Of a DNA stretch of 21,114 nt, positions 14,399 through 20,555 are shown piece after piece (position 1 is the stretch's first letter; each line of letters begins with the position of its first letter). A model generated the notes under the pieces. The model had not been told where the DNA came from and did no database searches. It was given only the letters and a program-made list of their open reading frames with translations. The stretch lies in the IMG/VR virus record IMGVR_UViG_3300030406_001046, positions 1 to 21,114 of that record; one strand, 5' to 3'. Position numbers and translations under genes: made by a program. The DNA is from a virus.

Positions 14399-15459
14399 TA
14401 ACATTTCGTGGGGATAACGTAGAAGAAGTATTTCAAATAGCAGTAATGTCATTAAGAGAACCATATAATATGGTAAAGATACCAAGTAGAAATGGTGATG
14501 TCTTAATGTTTAAAGATCCTGTTTGTTCTACTTATAACTTTCCAAGAGAACGAGTAATGTTCCTTCCTGAAAGAAATTGTAATCCTTTTTTCCATTTTAT
14601 AGAAGGATTATGGATGTTAGCTGGACGAAGAGACGTAGAACCATTAGCAAGATTCGTAAAAAGAATGAAAGAGTTTTCTGATGATGGTAACTTTTTATAT
14701 GGCTCTTATGGTTATCGTTGGCGAAACCAGTTTGGTTACGATCAATTATATGATGTTATTCAAAAGCTAAAAGATAATAAATGGGATAGACGAATAGTTT
14801 TATCAATGTGGGATCCTATTCATGATTTAAAATATAAAGGCAAAGATGTTCCTTGTAATACTCAAATATATTTTAAAGCCTATCCAACAAAAGAATTAGG
14901 TGAAGAAAATAATCAAATCAAATTAGATATGACTGTTTGTTGTAGATCTAATGATTTAATTTGGGGTGCATATGGTGCTAATGCAGTTCACTTTAGTATG
15001 CTTCATGAATATATAGCAACTATGTCAGGATTAAGTGTAGGTTGTTATCATCAAATTAGTAATAATGCTCATGTTTATTTAGATGTTTGGAATGAACTAG
15101 ATAAGAAACTTTCTAAAGGTATCGCTCCTCATGGTTATGAAACAGATCCAGATATGACTTGGCTAGACTTAGTACAGGATAAACAAAACTTTGATAAAGA
15201 TTTAAATTATTTCTTTAATTTATTTTGTTCTAGTAAAAATAATGAAGAACTAGGTGGTATGTGGATAACCCCTGATCATTTTAGTAATATGAATACATTT
15301 GCTTATACAGCGATACCTTTAGTTGAAGCATGGAATTATTATAAACAAAAAGATTATAAGAATGCTATTTTACAAGCGTCAACTATAAAAGCACCAGATT
15401 GGAAAAGAGCATGTGTAGAGTGGCTACAAAGAAAGGAAGAGAGGTCAAAAAATGTCTAA
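14395..15459 (+). CDS. Thymidylate synthase homologue, probable dUMP hydroxymethylase
   Basis: A 354-aa thymidylate-synthase-fold enzyme with GTG start 14395 (AGAGGGAG upstream). Landmarks: NPFFHFIEGLWMLAG (early helix), GSYGYRWR (ThyA 'YG..WR'), DRRIVLSMWDP, the catalytic Cys154 in DVPCNTQIYF, RSNDLIWGAYGAN (184-196) and AHVYLDVW (His226 and Tyr228, matching E. coli His207 and Tyr209). The His after the catalytic Cys in ThyA is Asn here, and the LGLPFN loop is remodelled but seems to keep Asn196, the dUMP-type residue (dCMP hydroxymethylases have Asp). Sequence divergence and coupling to the hypermodification gene favour hydroxymethyl-dUMP over dTMP as product; a plain thymidylate synthase remains possible. 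Confidence 0.85.
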   Translation: MITFRGDNVEEVFQIAVMSLREPYNMVKIPSRNGDVLMFKDPVCSTYNFPRERVMFLPERNCNPFFHFIEGLWMLAGRRDVEPLARFVKRMKEFSDDGNFLYGSYGYRWRNQFGYDQLYDVIQKLKDNKWDRRIVLSMWDPIHDLKYKGKDVPCNTQIYFKAYPTKELGEENNQIKLDMTVCCRSNDLIWGAYGANAVHFSMLHEYIATMSGLSVGCYHQISNNAHVYLDVWNELDKKLSKGIAPHGYETDPDMTWLDLVQDKQNFDKDLNYFFNLFCSSKNNEELGGMWITPDHFSNMNTFAYTAIPLVEAWNYYKQKDYKNAILQASTIKAPDWKRACVEWLQRKEERSKNV

Positions 15460-15763
15460 AGAACAAAGAAGTAAAATAATACAAAGAGTTAATGTATTAG
15501 CTAGTGAAGATGTAAAAGGTCTACATAACGCAGAACAATCCTATGGAGATAGTTGGAAAAAGCGAGGTGGTATAGGTGCTTTTATGATGTTAGCTAGGAA
15601 GTGGGATCGTATAGAAAAACAATCCTGTGATTATACTTACGATATCTTTTTAGCTTTAGAAGAAGATAAGAGACCAGAGGGGCTTATAGACGATATAAGA
15701 GACCTTAGACGGTATCTCCTTTTAGTAGAAGCAGAAATGGCTTTACAAAATAATGATAAATAA
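15452..15763 (+). CDS. Small helical protein, possible nucleotide-modification accessory (Nmad1/MazG-like)
   Basis: A 103-aa all-alpha protein overlapping the previous gene by 8 bases and the polymerase by 11. Core pattern: YGDSWKKRGGIGAFMMLARK followed by WDRIE, then after a short loop GLIDDIRDLRRYLLLVEAEM. The order 'YG-W-R', 'ARKWDRI' and a final helix with 'D-D-RDL-YL' recalls the DUF1599 (nucleotide modification associated domain 1) and all-alpha pyrophosphohydrolase folds, but I cannot align it with confidence. In this setting it might bind or hydrolyse a modified pyrimidine nucleotide. The family assignment is tentative. Confidence 0.7.
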   Translation: MSKEQRSKIIQRVNVLASEDVKGLHNAEQSYGDSWKKRGGIGAFMMLARKWDRIEKQSCDYTYDIFLALEEDKRPEGLIDDIRDLRRYLLLVEAEMALQNNDK

Positions 15764-17753
15764 GGTAAACTCTTCTCAGCAGAAAGGGAAGAAAGCATTG
15801 CCTAAATATAAAAACCCTTTACAAGATCCGTTGTTTCCTCCTGATAGTTCATGGACAGTTCCAGAAGTATTACCAGATTTATCAGAAGCTAAAGAAATAG
15901 CTATTGACCTTGAAACATGGGATCCTAACTTACGATCTAAAGGTGCAGGTTGGGCGAAAAAAGATGGACATATTGTTGGTATCGCTATAGCCACTGATGG
16001 TTGGGAAGGTTATTTTCCTATAAGACATAGGTCAGGAGGTAACTTAGATGAAAAAGTTGTATTTAATTGGTTAAAAGAAACGGTATCTACAAAAGCAGAT
16101 AAAATATGTCATAATGCTTCTTATGATATTGGTTGGCTAAAAGCAGAGGGTATTAATGTACAAGGTCGTATAATTGATACTATGATTGGTGCTCCTCTAA
16201 TAGATGAAAATAGGTTTAGCTATGCTTTAAACGCATTAGGTAAACATTACTTACAAGAAACAAAAAGTGAAGACCTGTTACGTGATGCTGCAGAAGCATG
16301 GAACGTAGATCCAAAAGCAGATATATCAGAACTACCACCTATGTATGTCGGTCCATATGCAGAGCAAGATGCTGCTATGACTTTACGTTTATGGAAGTTT
16401 CAAAAACAAGAATTATCGAGACAAGATTTATGGTCGATATTTAATTTAGAAACATCGATACTACCACTACTTATCGAAATGAGATTTAGAGGTGTTCGTA
16501 TTGATTTAGACCACGCAGAACGTATGTCTAAAATGTTCAGGGCTAAAGAAGAAGATGCTCTATTACAAATAAAGAAATTAGTTGGTTCAAATATAGAAAT
16601 ATGGGCGAATGCATCTATAGAAAAAGCATTTAAGAAATTAAAACTACCATATAACTTTACAGAAAAAGGATCACCCTCCTTTCAACAATCATGGTTAGAA
16701 AACCATAAGCACGAAGTTCCAAAACTAATTGTTAAAGCACGAAAGATGAATAAAGCAAGAACAACATTTATCGATGGAATGCTTATGAGTAATCAACAAT
16801 CAGGTCGTTTACATGCTGAACTTCATCCACTTCGTTCAGATGATGGGGGTACTGTTACAGGTCGTTTTAGTTATAGTAACCCAAACTTACAACAAGTTCC
16901 AGCAAGAGATCCTGAAATAGGAACAGCCATCCGATCATTATTTATTCCTGAAGAAGGATGTCAGTGGGGTGCATTTGATTATTCTCAGCAAGAACCAAGG
17001 CTCGTTGTTCATTACGCAGAGATGATGGAACTTCGTGGTGCTAAAGATGCTGGAGATGCTTTTAGAACAGGAGATGCAGATTTCCATCAAGTCGTAGCTG
17101 ATATGGCAGGCATACCAAGGAAACAAGCTAAGAATATAAACTTAGGATTATTTTATTCAATGGGTGTTCAAAAGTTATCTGATAGTCTTGGTTTAACATT
17201 AGAAGAAGGAAAGGAGTTATTTAGTCAATATCATGAACGAGTTCCTTTTGTAAAAGCACTTAGTGAACGAGCTATAAGACGTGCTGCAGAACAAGGAAAT
17301 ATAAGAACATTATTAGGAAGACGTTGTCGGTTTGATAAATGGGAACCTTCGCAGTTTGGCACACGAAAAATTATGGATCATAAAACTGCTTATGCTGAGC
17401 ATGGTAATGCTATTAAAAGGGCTTTTACACATAAAGCTATGAATAGATTAATACAAGGTAGTGCTGCAGATATGACTAAAAAAGCAATGCAATTATTATT
17501 CGAAGAAGGAATTATACCACATATACAAGTTCATGACGAGTTAGATTTTTCTGTAGAATCAGAAGAGCAAGCAGTAAAGATAAAAGAAATTATGGAACAT
17601 TGTGTAGAGATAAAAGTACCTGTAAAAGTAGACGTAGAACTTGGTCCAAACTGGGGCGAGGCTAAAGATGCTTCAAAAGTTATTGCTCATGCAGAGTCTG
17701 TAAGAGGTTGGACGAGGGGCTCAGAATCCGATTATACTAAGCAAGCAGTATAA
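15753..17753 (+). CDS. polA: Family A DNA polymerase with 3'-5' exonuclease
   Basis: A 666-aa phage Pol I-type replicase. The 3'-5' exonuclease has all three motifs: IDLETWD (Asp52, Glu54), CHNASYDIGWL (Asp125) and YAEQDAAMTLRL (Tyr202, Asp206). The polymerase has motif A FDYSQQEPR (Asp409), motif B RKQAKNINLGLFYSMG and motif C QVHDELDF (His594, Asp595). There is no 5'-3' nuclease domain, as usual for phage enzymes. Motif B has Leu464 where E. coli Pol I has Phe762. ATG 15753 overlaps the previous gene; TTG 15798 with AGGGAAG six bases upstream is a credible alternative that removes 15 residues. It should copy the genome, possibly incorporating modified dUTP. Confidence 0.96.
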   Translation: MINKVNSSQQKGKKALPKYKNPLQDPLFPPDSSWTVPEVLPDLSEAKEIAIDLETWDPNLRSKGAGWAKKDGHIVGIAIATDGWEGYFPIRHRSGGNLDEKVVFNWLKETVSTKADKICHNASYDIGWLKAEGINVQGRIIDTMIGAPLIDENRFSYALNALGKHYLQETKSEDLLRDAAEAWNVDPKADISELPPMYVGPYAEQDAAMTLRLWKFQKQELSRQDLWSIFNLETSILPLLIEMRFRGVRIDLDHAERMSKMFRAKEEDALLQIKKLVGSNIEIWANASIEKAFKKLKLPYNFTEKGSPSFQQSWLENHKHEVPKLIVKARKMNKARTTFIDGMLMSNQQSGRLHAELHPLRSDDGGTVTGRFSYSNPNLQQVPARDPEIGTAIRSLFIPEEGCQWGAFDYSQQEPRLVVHYAEMMELRGAKDAGDAFRTGDADFHQVVADMAGIPRKQAKNINLGLFYSMGVQKLSDSLGLTLEEGKELFSQYHERVPFVKALSERAIRRAAEQGNIRTLLGRRCRFDKWEPSQFGTRKIMDHKTAYAEHGNAIKRAFTHKAMNRLIQGSAADMTKKAMQLLFEEGIIPHIQVHDELDFSVESEEQAVKIKEIMEHCVEIKVPVKVDVELGPNWGEAKDASKVIAHAESVRGWTRGSESDYTKQAV

Positions 17754-17780
17754 ACATTATTTTCTTATTTAATTCTAATT

Positions 17781-17796
17781 TTATCTTAAATATAAT
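17781..17796 (+). promoter_or_regulatory. Candidate promoter (TATAAT box)
   Basis: In the 62-bp gap after polA, ATCTT (17783-17787) is followed three bases later by TATAAT (17791-17796). No good -35 hexamer is seen. The next gene starts 19 bases after the box, so the leader would be about 12 bases and carry AAGGAG. Confidence 0.45.
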
Positions 17797-17815
17797 AAAA
17801 TAAAAGGAGTTCGTA

Positions 17816-18079
17816 ATGAGCGAAACTATAAAAATGCCAGTAGTTATGGCTTTAGTTGCATGGCGAAAGCTACGAGAAGTGGGGGCTAAAAACGAAGCAG
17901 ACCTCATTGCATCTAACTTAATAGGACAAGGTATTGAGATTGATGGTTCGGCTGACGAAACTTTCGATTTTTATTCGGAGTATTTAATTACACACGGATT
18001 ATTATCGGTAGAGACTGCAAAAGAAGATTATAAAAATACTTGGCGAATTATACACGGAAAAGGAGAAAGTGATGAATGA
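17816..18079 (+). CDS. Unknown 87-aa accessory protein
   Basis: ATG 17816 follows AAGGAG at ideal spacing. The protein is mostly helical: MPVVMALVAWRKLREVGAKN is a first amphipathic helix pair, followed by EADLIASNLIGQGIEIDGS and an aromatic-rich stretch FDFYSEYLITHGLLS, ending in a charged tail. There is no membrane segment or catalytic motif. It starts the downstream accessory group under its own promoter candidate and overlaps the next small gene by 8 bases. Family not recognised. Confidence 0.65.
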   Translation: MSETIKMPVVMALVAWRKLREVGAKNEADLIASNLIGQGIEIDGSADETFDFYSEYLITHGLLSVETAKEDYKNTWRIIHGKGESDE

Positions 18080-18233
18080 AAAAATAAAGAAACTAGAAAG
18101 TGTTTTAAAAAAATTAGAGGCACTTTATAGTGAAGCCCATGCCGTGTGTGAAGACTCTGCACATGCAATTAGTGTCGCAGAAGATACAATAACAAACTCA
18201 ATTAGATATATGAAAGGAACTGATTATGAGTGA
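18072..18233 (+). CDS. 53-residue helical small protein
   Basis: A short gene from ATG 18072 to TGA 18231-18233. AGGAG (18061-18065) is six bases before the ATG, and the gene overlaps both neighbours by 8 bases, fully bridging the space between them, so it is probably real. Residues 2-22 (NEKIKKLESVLKKLEALYSE) have a strong heptad pattern typical of a coiled coil; the second half is Ala- and His-containing and probably also helical (AHAVCEDSAHAISVAEDT). It may oligomerise or bind a partner protein. Function unknown. Confidence 0.75.
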   Translation: MNEKIKKLESVLKKLEALYSEAHAVCEDSAHAISVAEDTITNSIRYMKGTDYE

Positions 18234-18531
18234 AGAAGAAAAAATAGAAAGAAGAAATTGGATGAGTAAAGAACAAAAAGTTCTTACTGCTAGAAAATTA
18301 TTCGCAAGTATGCGAGGTCAATATATAATTGGTCAAGCCCTTTACGTTGCAATAAAAGAACTAGATAAAGTTCCTGGAGCAATGAAAGAAGTATCAAATA
18401 TAGAAGATATGAAATTATTAATGCATACCTTATTTCCTATTTATAATGATACGATGAGTATAGATGAAGAAGAAAAGAATATCGTTAGTGAGTTTCCGAC
18501 AACTCAGAGTCCATACGACGATCCAGCTTAA
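18226..18531 (+). CDS. Unknown 101-aa helical protein
   Basis: ATG 18226 overlaps the previous stop; AAGGA lies about 8 bases upstream. The protein is helical with a charged start (MSEEEKIERRNWMSKEQK), a central region ARKLFASMRGQYIIGQALYV that resembles a small DNA- or protein-binding helix bundle, and an acidic Pro-containing tail (SEFPTTQSPYDDPA). It is the last gene before the 208-bp gap containing the structured RNA. No family recognised. Confidence 0.65.
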   Translation: MSEEEKIERRNWMSKEQKVLTARKLFASMRGQYIIGQALYVAIKELDKVPGAMKEVSNIEDMKLLMHTLFPIYNDTMSIDEEEKNIVSEFPTTQSPYDDPA

Positions 18532-18557
18532 CTCATAAAAAACATTACTTTTAGTTT

Positions 18558-18584
18558 TTAACATTTTAAAATATTTACTATAAT
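18558..18584 (+). promoter_or_regulatory. Candidate promoter of the structured RNA
   Basis: TTAACA (18558-18563, one mismatch to TTGACA) and a perfect TATAAT (18579-18584) are 15 bases apart, a short spacer. Transcription would start near the GGG at 18589-18591, exactly where the first predicted RNA hairpin begins. Confidence 0.5.
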
Positions 18585-18588
18585 AAAA

Positions 18589-18726
18589 GGGTAATATGGG
18601 ATTGTTACCTCCAGTCTCATGTTATTTGTTAGATGGCAACAGAGTAGGGTGCTATGAGGTTGAGTACAACAGATAGCTTAATGAGGGGCAAAATACTTGC
18701 ATACCGACCCCTCGCCCTACACTTTT
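18589..18726 (+). ncRNA. Candidate structured RNA with a three-way junction
   Basis: About 138 bases between genes, about 45% G+C over 18601-18720, clearly above the AT-rich surroundings. I can fold it by hand. Hairpin A: GGGTAATA 18589-18596 with TTGTTACCT-type partner 18603-18610. Hairpin B: TTGTT 18626-18630 with GGCAA 18635-18639. Junction stem P1: GTAGGGT 18644-18650 with GCCCTAC 18714-18720. P2: GCTAT 18651-18655 with ATAGC 18673-18677, continued by GTTG/CAAC closing an AGTA loop. P3: GAGGGG 18683-18688 with CCCCTC 18708-18713. P1 abuts P2 and P3 without unpaired bases. TTTT at 18723-18726 may end it. It is either a separate RNA or the leader of the next gene. I recognise no known family. 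Confidence 0.65.
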
Positions 18727-18739
18727 AGAAAGGAAGAAT

Positions 18740-18976
18740 ATGTCAGATCTTTACGAGTTAGAAGCAAAGTACGAAGTTCATTCCTGTTGGGAATTAGACT
18801 TCGATGTTAAAGACGTTCATGCTTGGTGGATAAAGTATGATCGATTATATGTTATTCACCAAGACGGTGAAGATATAAAAGAATATCCTCCAACATATTC
18901 AGGTCGAACAAATGATCTTAAACGTGCAGAGTGTTATTATCTAAATGCAGCACCTGTAGAAGAAAAAACATTATAG
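18740..18976 (+). CDS. Unknown 78-aa acidic, aromatic-rich protein
   Basis: ATG 18740 behind AGAAAGGAAG, directly downstream of the structured RNA region, which could therefore act as its leader. The protein is acidic and rich in Tyr and Trp (CWELDFDVKDVHAWWIKYDR, then LYVIHQDGEDIKEYPP), probably a small beta-sheet fold. No signal, membrane helix or catalytic motif is seen. Its RLYVIHQDGEDI segment loosely resembles the 'y-I..n.L..y' strand pair in the next two proteins, but similarity is too weak to call a relationship. Confidence 0.65.
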   Translation: MSDLYELEAKYEVHSCWELDFDVKDVHAWWIKYDRLYVIHQDGEDIKEYPPTYSGRTNDLKRAECYYLNAAPVEEKTL

Positions 18977-18988
18977 AAAGGAAGAATA

Positions 18989-19276
18989 ATGGAACATCAA
19001 AAACAAAAACCTTTTGGTCGTTCAAGAGGTATAGCCTCTGATCTTTTAGAACAAATTATTAAACAAAATTGGAAAAGTTTATCAGCAAGTGATCTACAAA
19101 CTTTCCAAGGTGTAGAATCAGATGGGGCAAGAATATTAGAAACAGACCATTTTACATATATTTTACATCAAAATACTTTAGAAGTTTACTCACATGAAGA
19201 TCGTAGTATTATTATATATGAACTTAAATTAGTTAATAGATTAGTGGAGGCAGAAGATGACAATAGCATGTCCTAA
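18989..19276 (+). CDS. Unknown 95-aa protein, paralogue of its downstream neighbour
   Basis: ATG 18989 follows the same AGAAAGGAAGAAT leader as the previous gene. After a basic start (KQKPFGRSRG), residues about 18-75 contain LLEQIIKQNWKSL, then GVESDGARILET, then YILHQNTLEVYSHE. The next protein repeats this order (ILELVVAFDWRTL, MDGARALET, FIINNMTLYCFE), so the two seem to be tandem paralogues. The shared unit looks like helix, turn and a beta hairpin. Function unknown. Its end overlaps the next gene by 20 bases. Confidence 0.7.
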   Translation: MEHQKQKPFGRSRGIASDLLEQIIKQNWKSLSASDLQTFQGVESDGARILETDHFTYILHQNTLEVYSHEDRSIIIYELKLVNRLVEAEDDNSMS

Positions 19277-19553
19277 ATGTGGTTATAAGCTACATCAGTT
19301 TGATATGACTCCATTTAAAATTTTAGAATTAGTCGTTGCTTTCGATTGGCGAACTCTAAATGAAGATGAGACTATTCGTTATAAACCTGTATTTGGTAAT
19401 ATTCCTATGGATGGTGCAAGGGCTTTAGAAACATCAGATGGTGATCGTTTATTTATTATTAATAATATGACTTTATATTGTTTCGAAACTGGCACTACAG
19501 TTTCTCATGGTAAATGGGTCTTGTTTCATGTAGCTAATGAGGAGAGTGTATAA
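19257..19553 (+). CDS. Unknown 98-aa protein with N-terminal Cys pair, paralogue of upstream neighbour
   Basis: ATG 19257, preceded by GGAGG, lies within the previous gene. Residues 5-9 are CPKCGY, half of a zinc ribbon; no second Cys pair is close (the only other Cys is near residue 74), so zinc binding might need dimerisation. The remainder repeats the unit of the upstream protein: ILELVVAFDWRTL, PMDGARALET, FIINNMTLYCFETG. The stop overlaps the MazG-like gene start (TAATG). A small regulatory or host-interaction protein is possible. Confidence 0.7.
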   Translation: MTIACPKCGYKLHQFDMTPFKILELVVAFDWRTLNEDETIRYKPVFGNIPMDGARALETSDGDRLFIINNMTLYCFETGTTVSHGKWVLFHVANEESV

Positions 19554-19894
19554 TGAAAGTACCTTATGATTATTATACTCTCGAGAGTTTGATAAGAAAA
19601 TGGCATGAAGATCGTAACCTTATCGAAGGAAGCACAAGTAAAGATCAAGTTTTAAAACTTTTAGAAGAACTAGGAGAATTATCTCAAGCCGTTGTTCAAG
19701 CTGATTCTTACGATACACCAGAAGTTCCAAAGGCTTTGATAGCAGATGCTATTGGTGATATGTTAGTTATTATGATTAATATTTGTATGAGAAATAAGAT
19801 GTCTTTAGTTTCTTGTATGGATTATGCTTACGAAGAAATTAAAGATAGAAAAGGAAAATTGGTTAACGGATTATATATAAAAGAGGAGGATTAA
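19553..19894 (+). CDS. MazG-type nucleotide pyrophosphohydrolase
   Basis: A 113-aa all-alpha NTP pyrophosphohydrolase. The metal-binding signature is clear: LKLLEELGELSQAV supplies E-E-x-x-E (Glu38, 39 and 42), ADAIGDMLVIM supplies D-x-x-x-D (Asp65, Asp69), and the C-terminal EEIKDRKGKLVNG is the usual MazG ending. Such enzymes convert (d)NTPs to NMPs plus pyrophosphate. In phages, roles include reshaping the nucleotide pool and altering ppGpp-type signalling. Here it could remove unmodified nucleotides competing with a hydroxymethylated one, but nothing in the sequence shows the substrate. Coupled to the preceding gene by TAATG. Confidence 0.9.
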   Translation: MKVPYDYYTLESLIRKWHEDRNLIEGSTSKDQVLKLLEELGELSQAVVQADSYDTPEVPKALIADAIGDMLVIMINICMRNKMSLVSCMDYAYEEIKDRKGKLVNGLYIKEED

Positions 19895-19895
19895 A

Positions 19896-20279
19896 ATGCC
19901 AATGGATTTAACAACAAGAAAAATTAAGAAAGCATTAGTAGAAGCTGATCAAAGAGATTTAGCAGGGATTTTATATGATGCTCATACTATTTGGGATACA
20001 AAAACATTTACTGATTTAGGGTTCCCACCAAAATATATAAAGAGTTTTATTCATCTGTATAAATCTGACGGATCTCATAAAGGAAATATTTATGCAGACG
20101 ATGGTTCAGTTATAAAAGAAGTAGCAGGAGTTTCATCGCATAGAATTGTAGCTGATATTGCAAAACGATTTAATCTTAATGATGCTCTTGATGCATCGTA
20201 TATGAAAGCAGGTCGTGGTAGTTCATTAGCCGTTATTACCGATGCAGTGTTGAAACATGTAAAGGAGGTTAGAGTATGA
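19896..20279 (+). CDS. Unknown 127-aa protein
   Basis: ATG 19896 is behind a strong AGGAGGA at 19884-19890, one base after the MazG stop. The first half is helical (TRKIKKALVEADQRDLAGIL), the middle has FTDLGFPPKYIKSFIHLYKS and a short beta part GNIYADDGSVIKEV. The second half (VSSHRIVADIAKRFNLNDAL) has a helix-turn-helix-like rhythm that could bind DNA, but the match is loose. No catalytic motif. The end overlaps the next gene (ATGA). Family not recognised. Confidence 0.68.
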   Translation: MPMDLTTRKIKKALVEADQRDLAGILYDAHTIWDTKTFTDLGFPPKYIKSFIHLYKSDGSHKGNIYADDGSVIKEVAGVSSHRIVADIAKRFNLNDALDASYMKAGRGSSLAVITDAVLKHVKEVRV

Positions 20280-20500
20280 TACTTACAACAAAAGGTTATT
20301 ATCGAATCCGTATAAAAAGAAGAGGTGACCACGGTTCATCATTCATTGGTTCGTATCGGACAAGAGAAGAGGCAGAAAAAAGGGTAGAAGGATTGACTGC
20401 CCCATTAAAAAATAGAAACTTCTATTCAATAAATATTGAAGAGATGTCTGATGGATTAAGGTACGAGTTTAACGATAAAAAACAGGGTTTTCTTATTTAG
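20276..20500 (+). CDS. Small basic protein, unknown
   Basis: A 74-aa protein starting in an ATGA overlap; AGGAGG is upstream at about 20263. Beta-rich start YYRIRIKRRGDHGSSFIGSY is followed by a helix (TREEAEKRVEGL) and another strand (NFYSINIEEM). The 'Y-i-G-y-xT-rEEA' layout resembles small beta-beta-alpha DNA-binding folds such as AP2/integrase-N-type domains, but I cannot confirm this. It is followed by a promoter-bearing gap. Confidence 0.65.
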   Translation: MILTTKGYYRIRIKRRGDHGSSFIGSYRTREEAEKRVEGLTAPLKNRNFYSINIEEMSDGLRYEFNDKKQGFLI

Positions 20501-20509
20501 TCCTTTTTA

Positions 20510-20524
20510 ATCTTTAGCTATAAT
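20510..20524 (+). promoter_or_regulatory. Candidate promoter (TATAAT box)
   Basis: In the 55-bp gap, ATCTT (20510-20514) is followed four bases later by TATAAT (20519-20524). No good -35 hexamer. The zinc-finger gene start lies 32 bases after the box, behind AGAAAGGAG. Confidence 0.45.
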
Positions 20525-20555
20525 ATAAATAAAGAAAGTAGAAAGGAGATCGTTT

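Noticed and set aside
16938-17126. A 62-aa frame on the - strand within polA.
   Set aside because: It covers the conserved polymerase motifs A and B on the + strand and has no independent support.
18589-18726. Possibility that the structured RNA is a tRNA, tmRNA, RNase P, SRP or 6S RNA.
   Set aside because: The 7-bp P1 recalls an acceptor stem, but there is no T-arm or anticodon arm, and none of the conserved blocks of the other RNAs is present.
18654-18728. A 24-aa frame inside the structured RNA region (ATG 18654 to TAG 18726-18728).
   Set aside because: It has only a poorly spaced AGGG before it, and the region is better explained by long complementary stems on both sides of the frame; kept as a possible alternative only.
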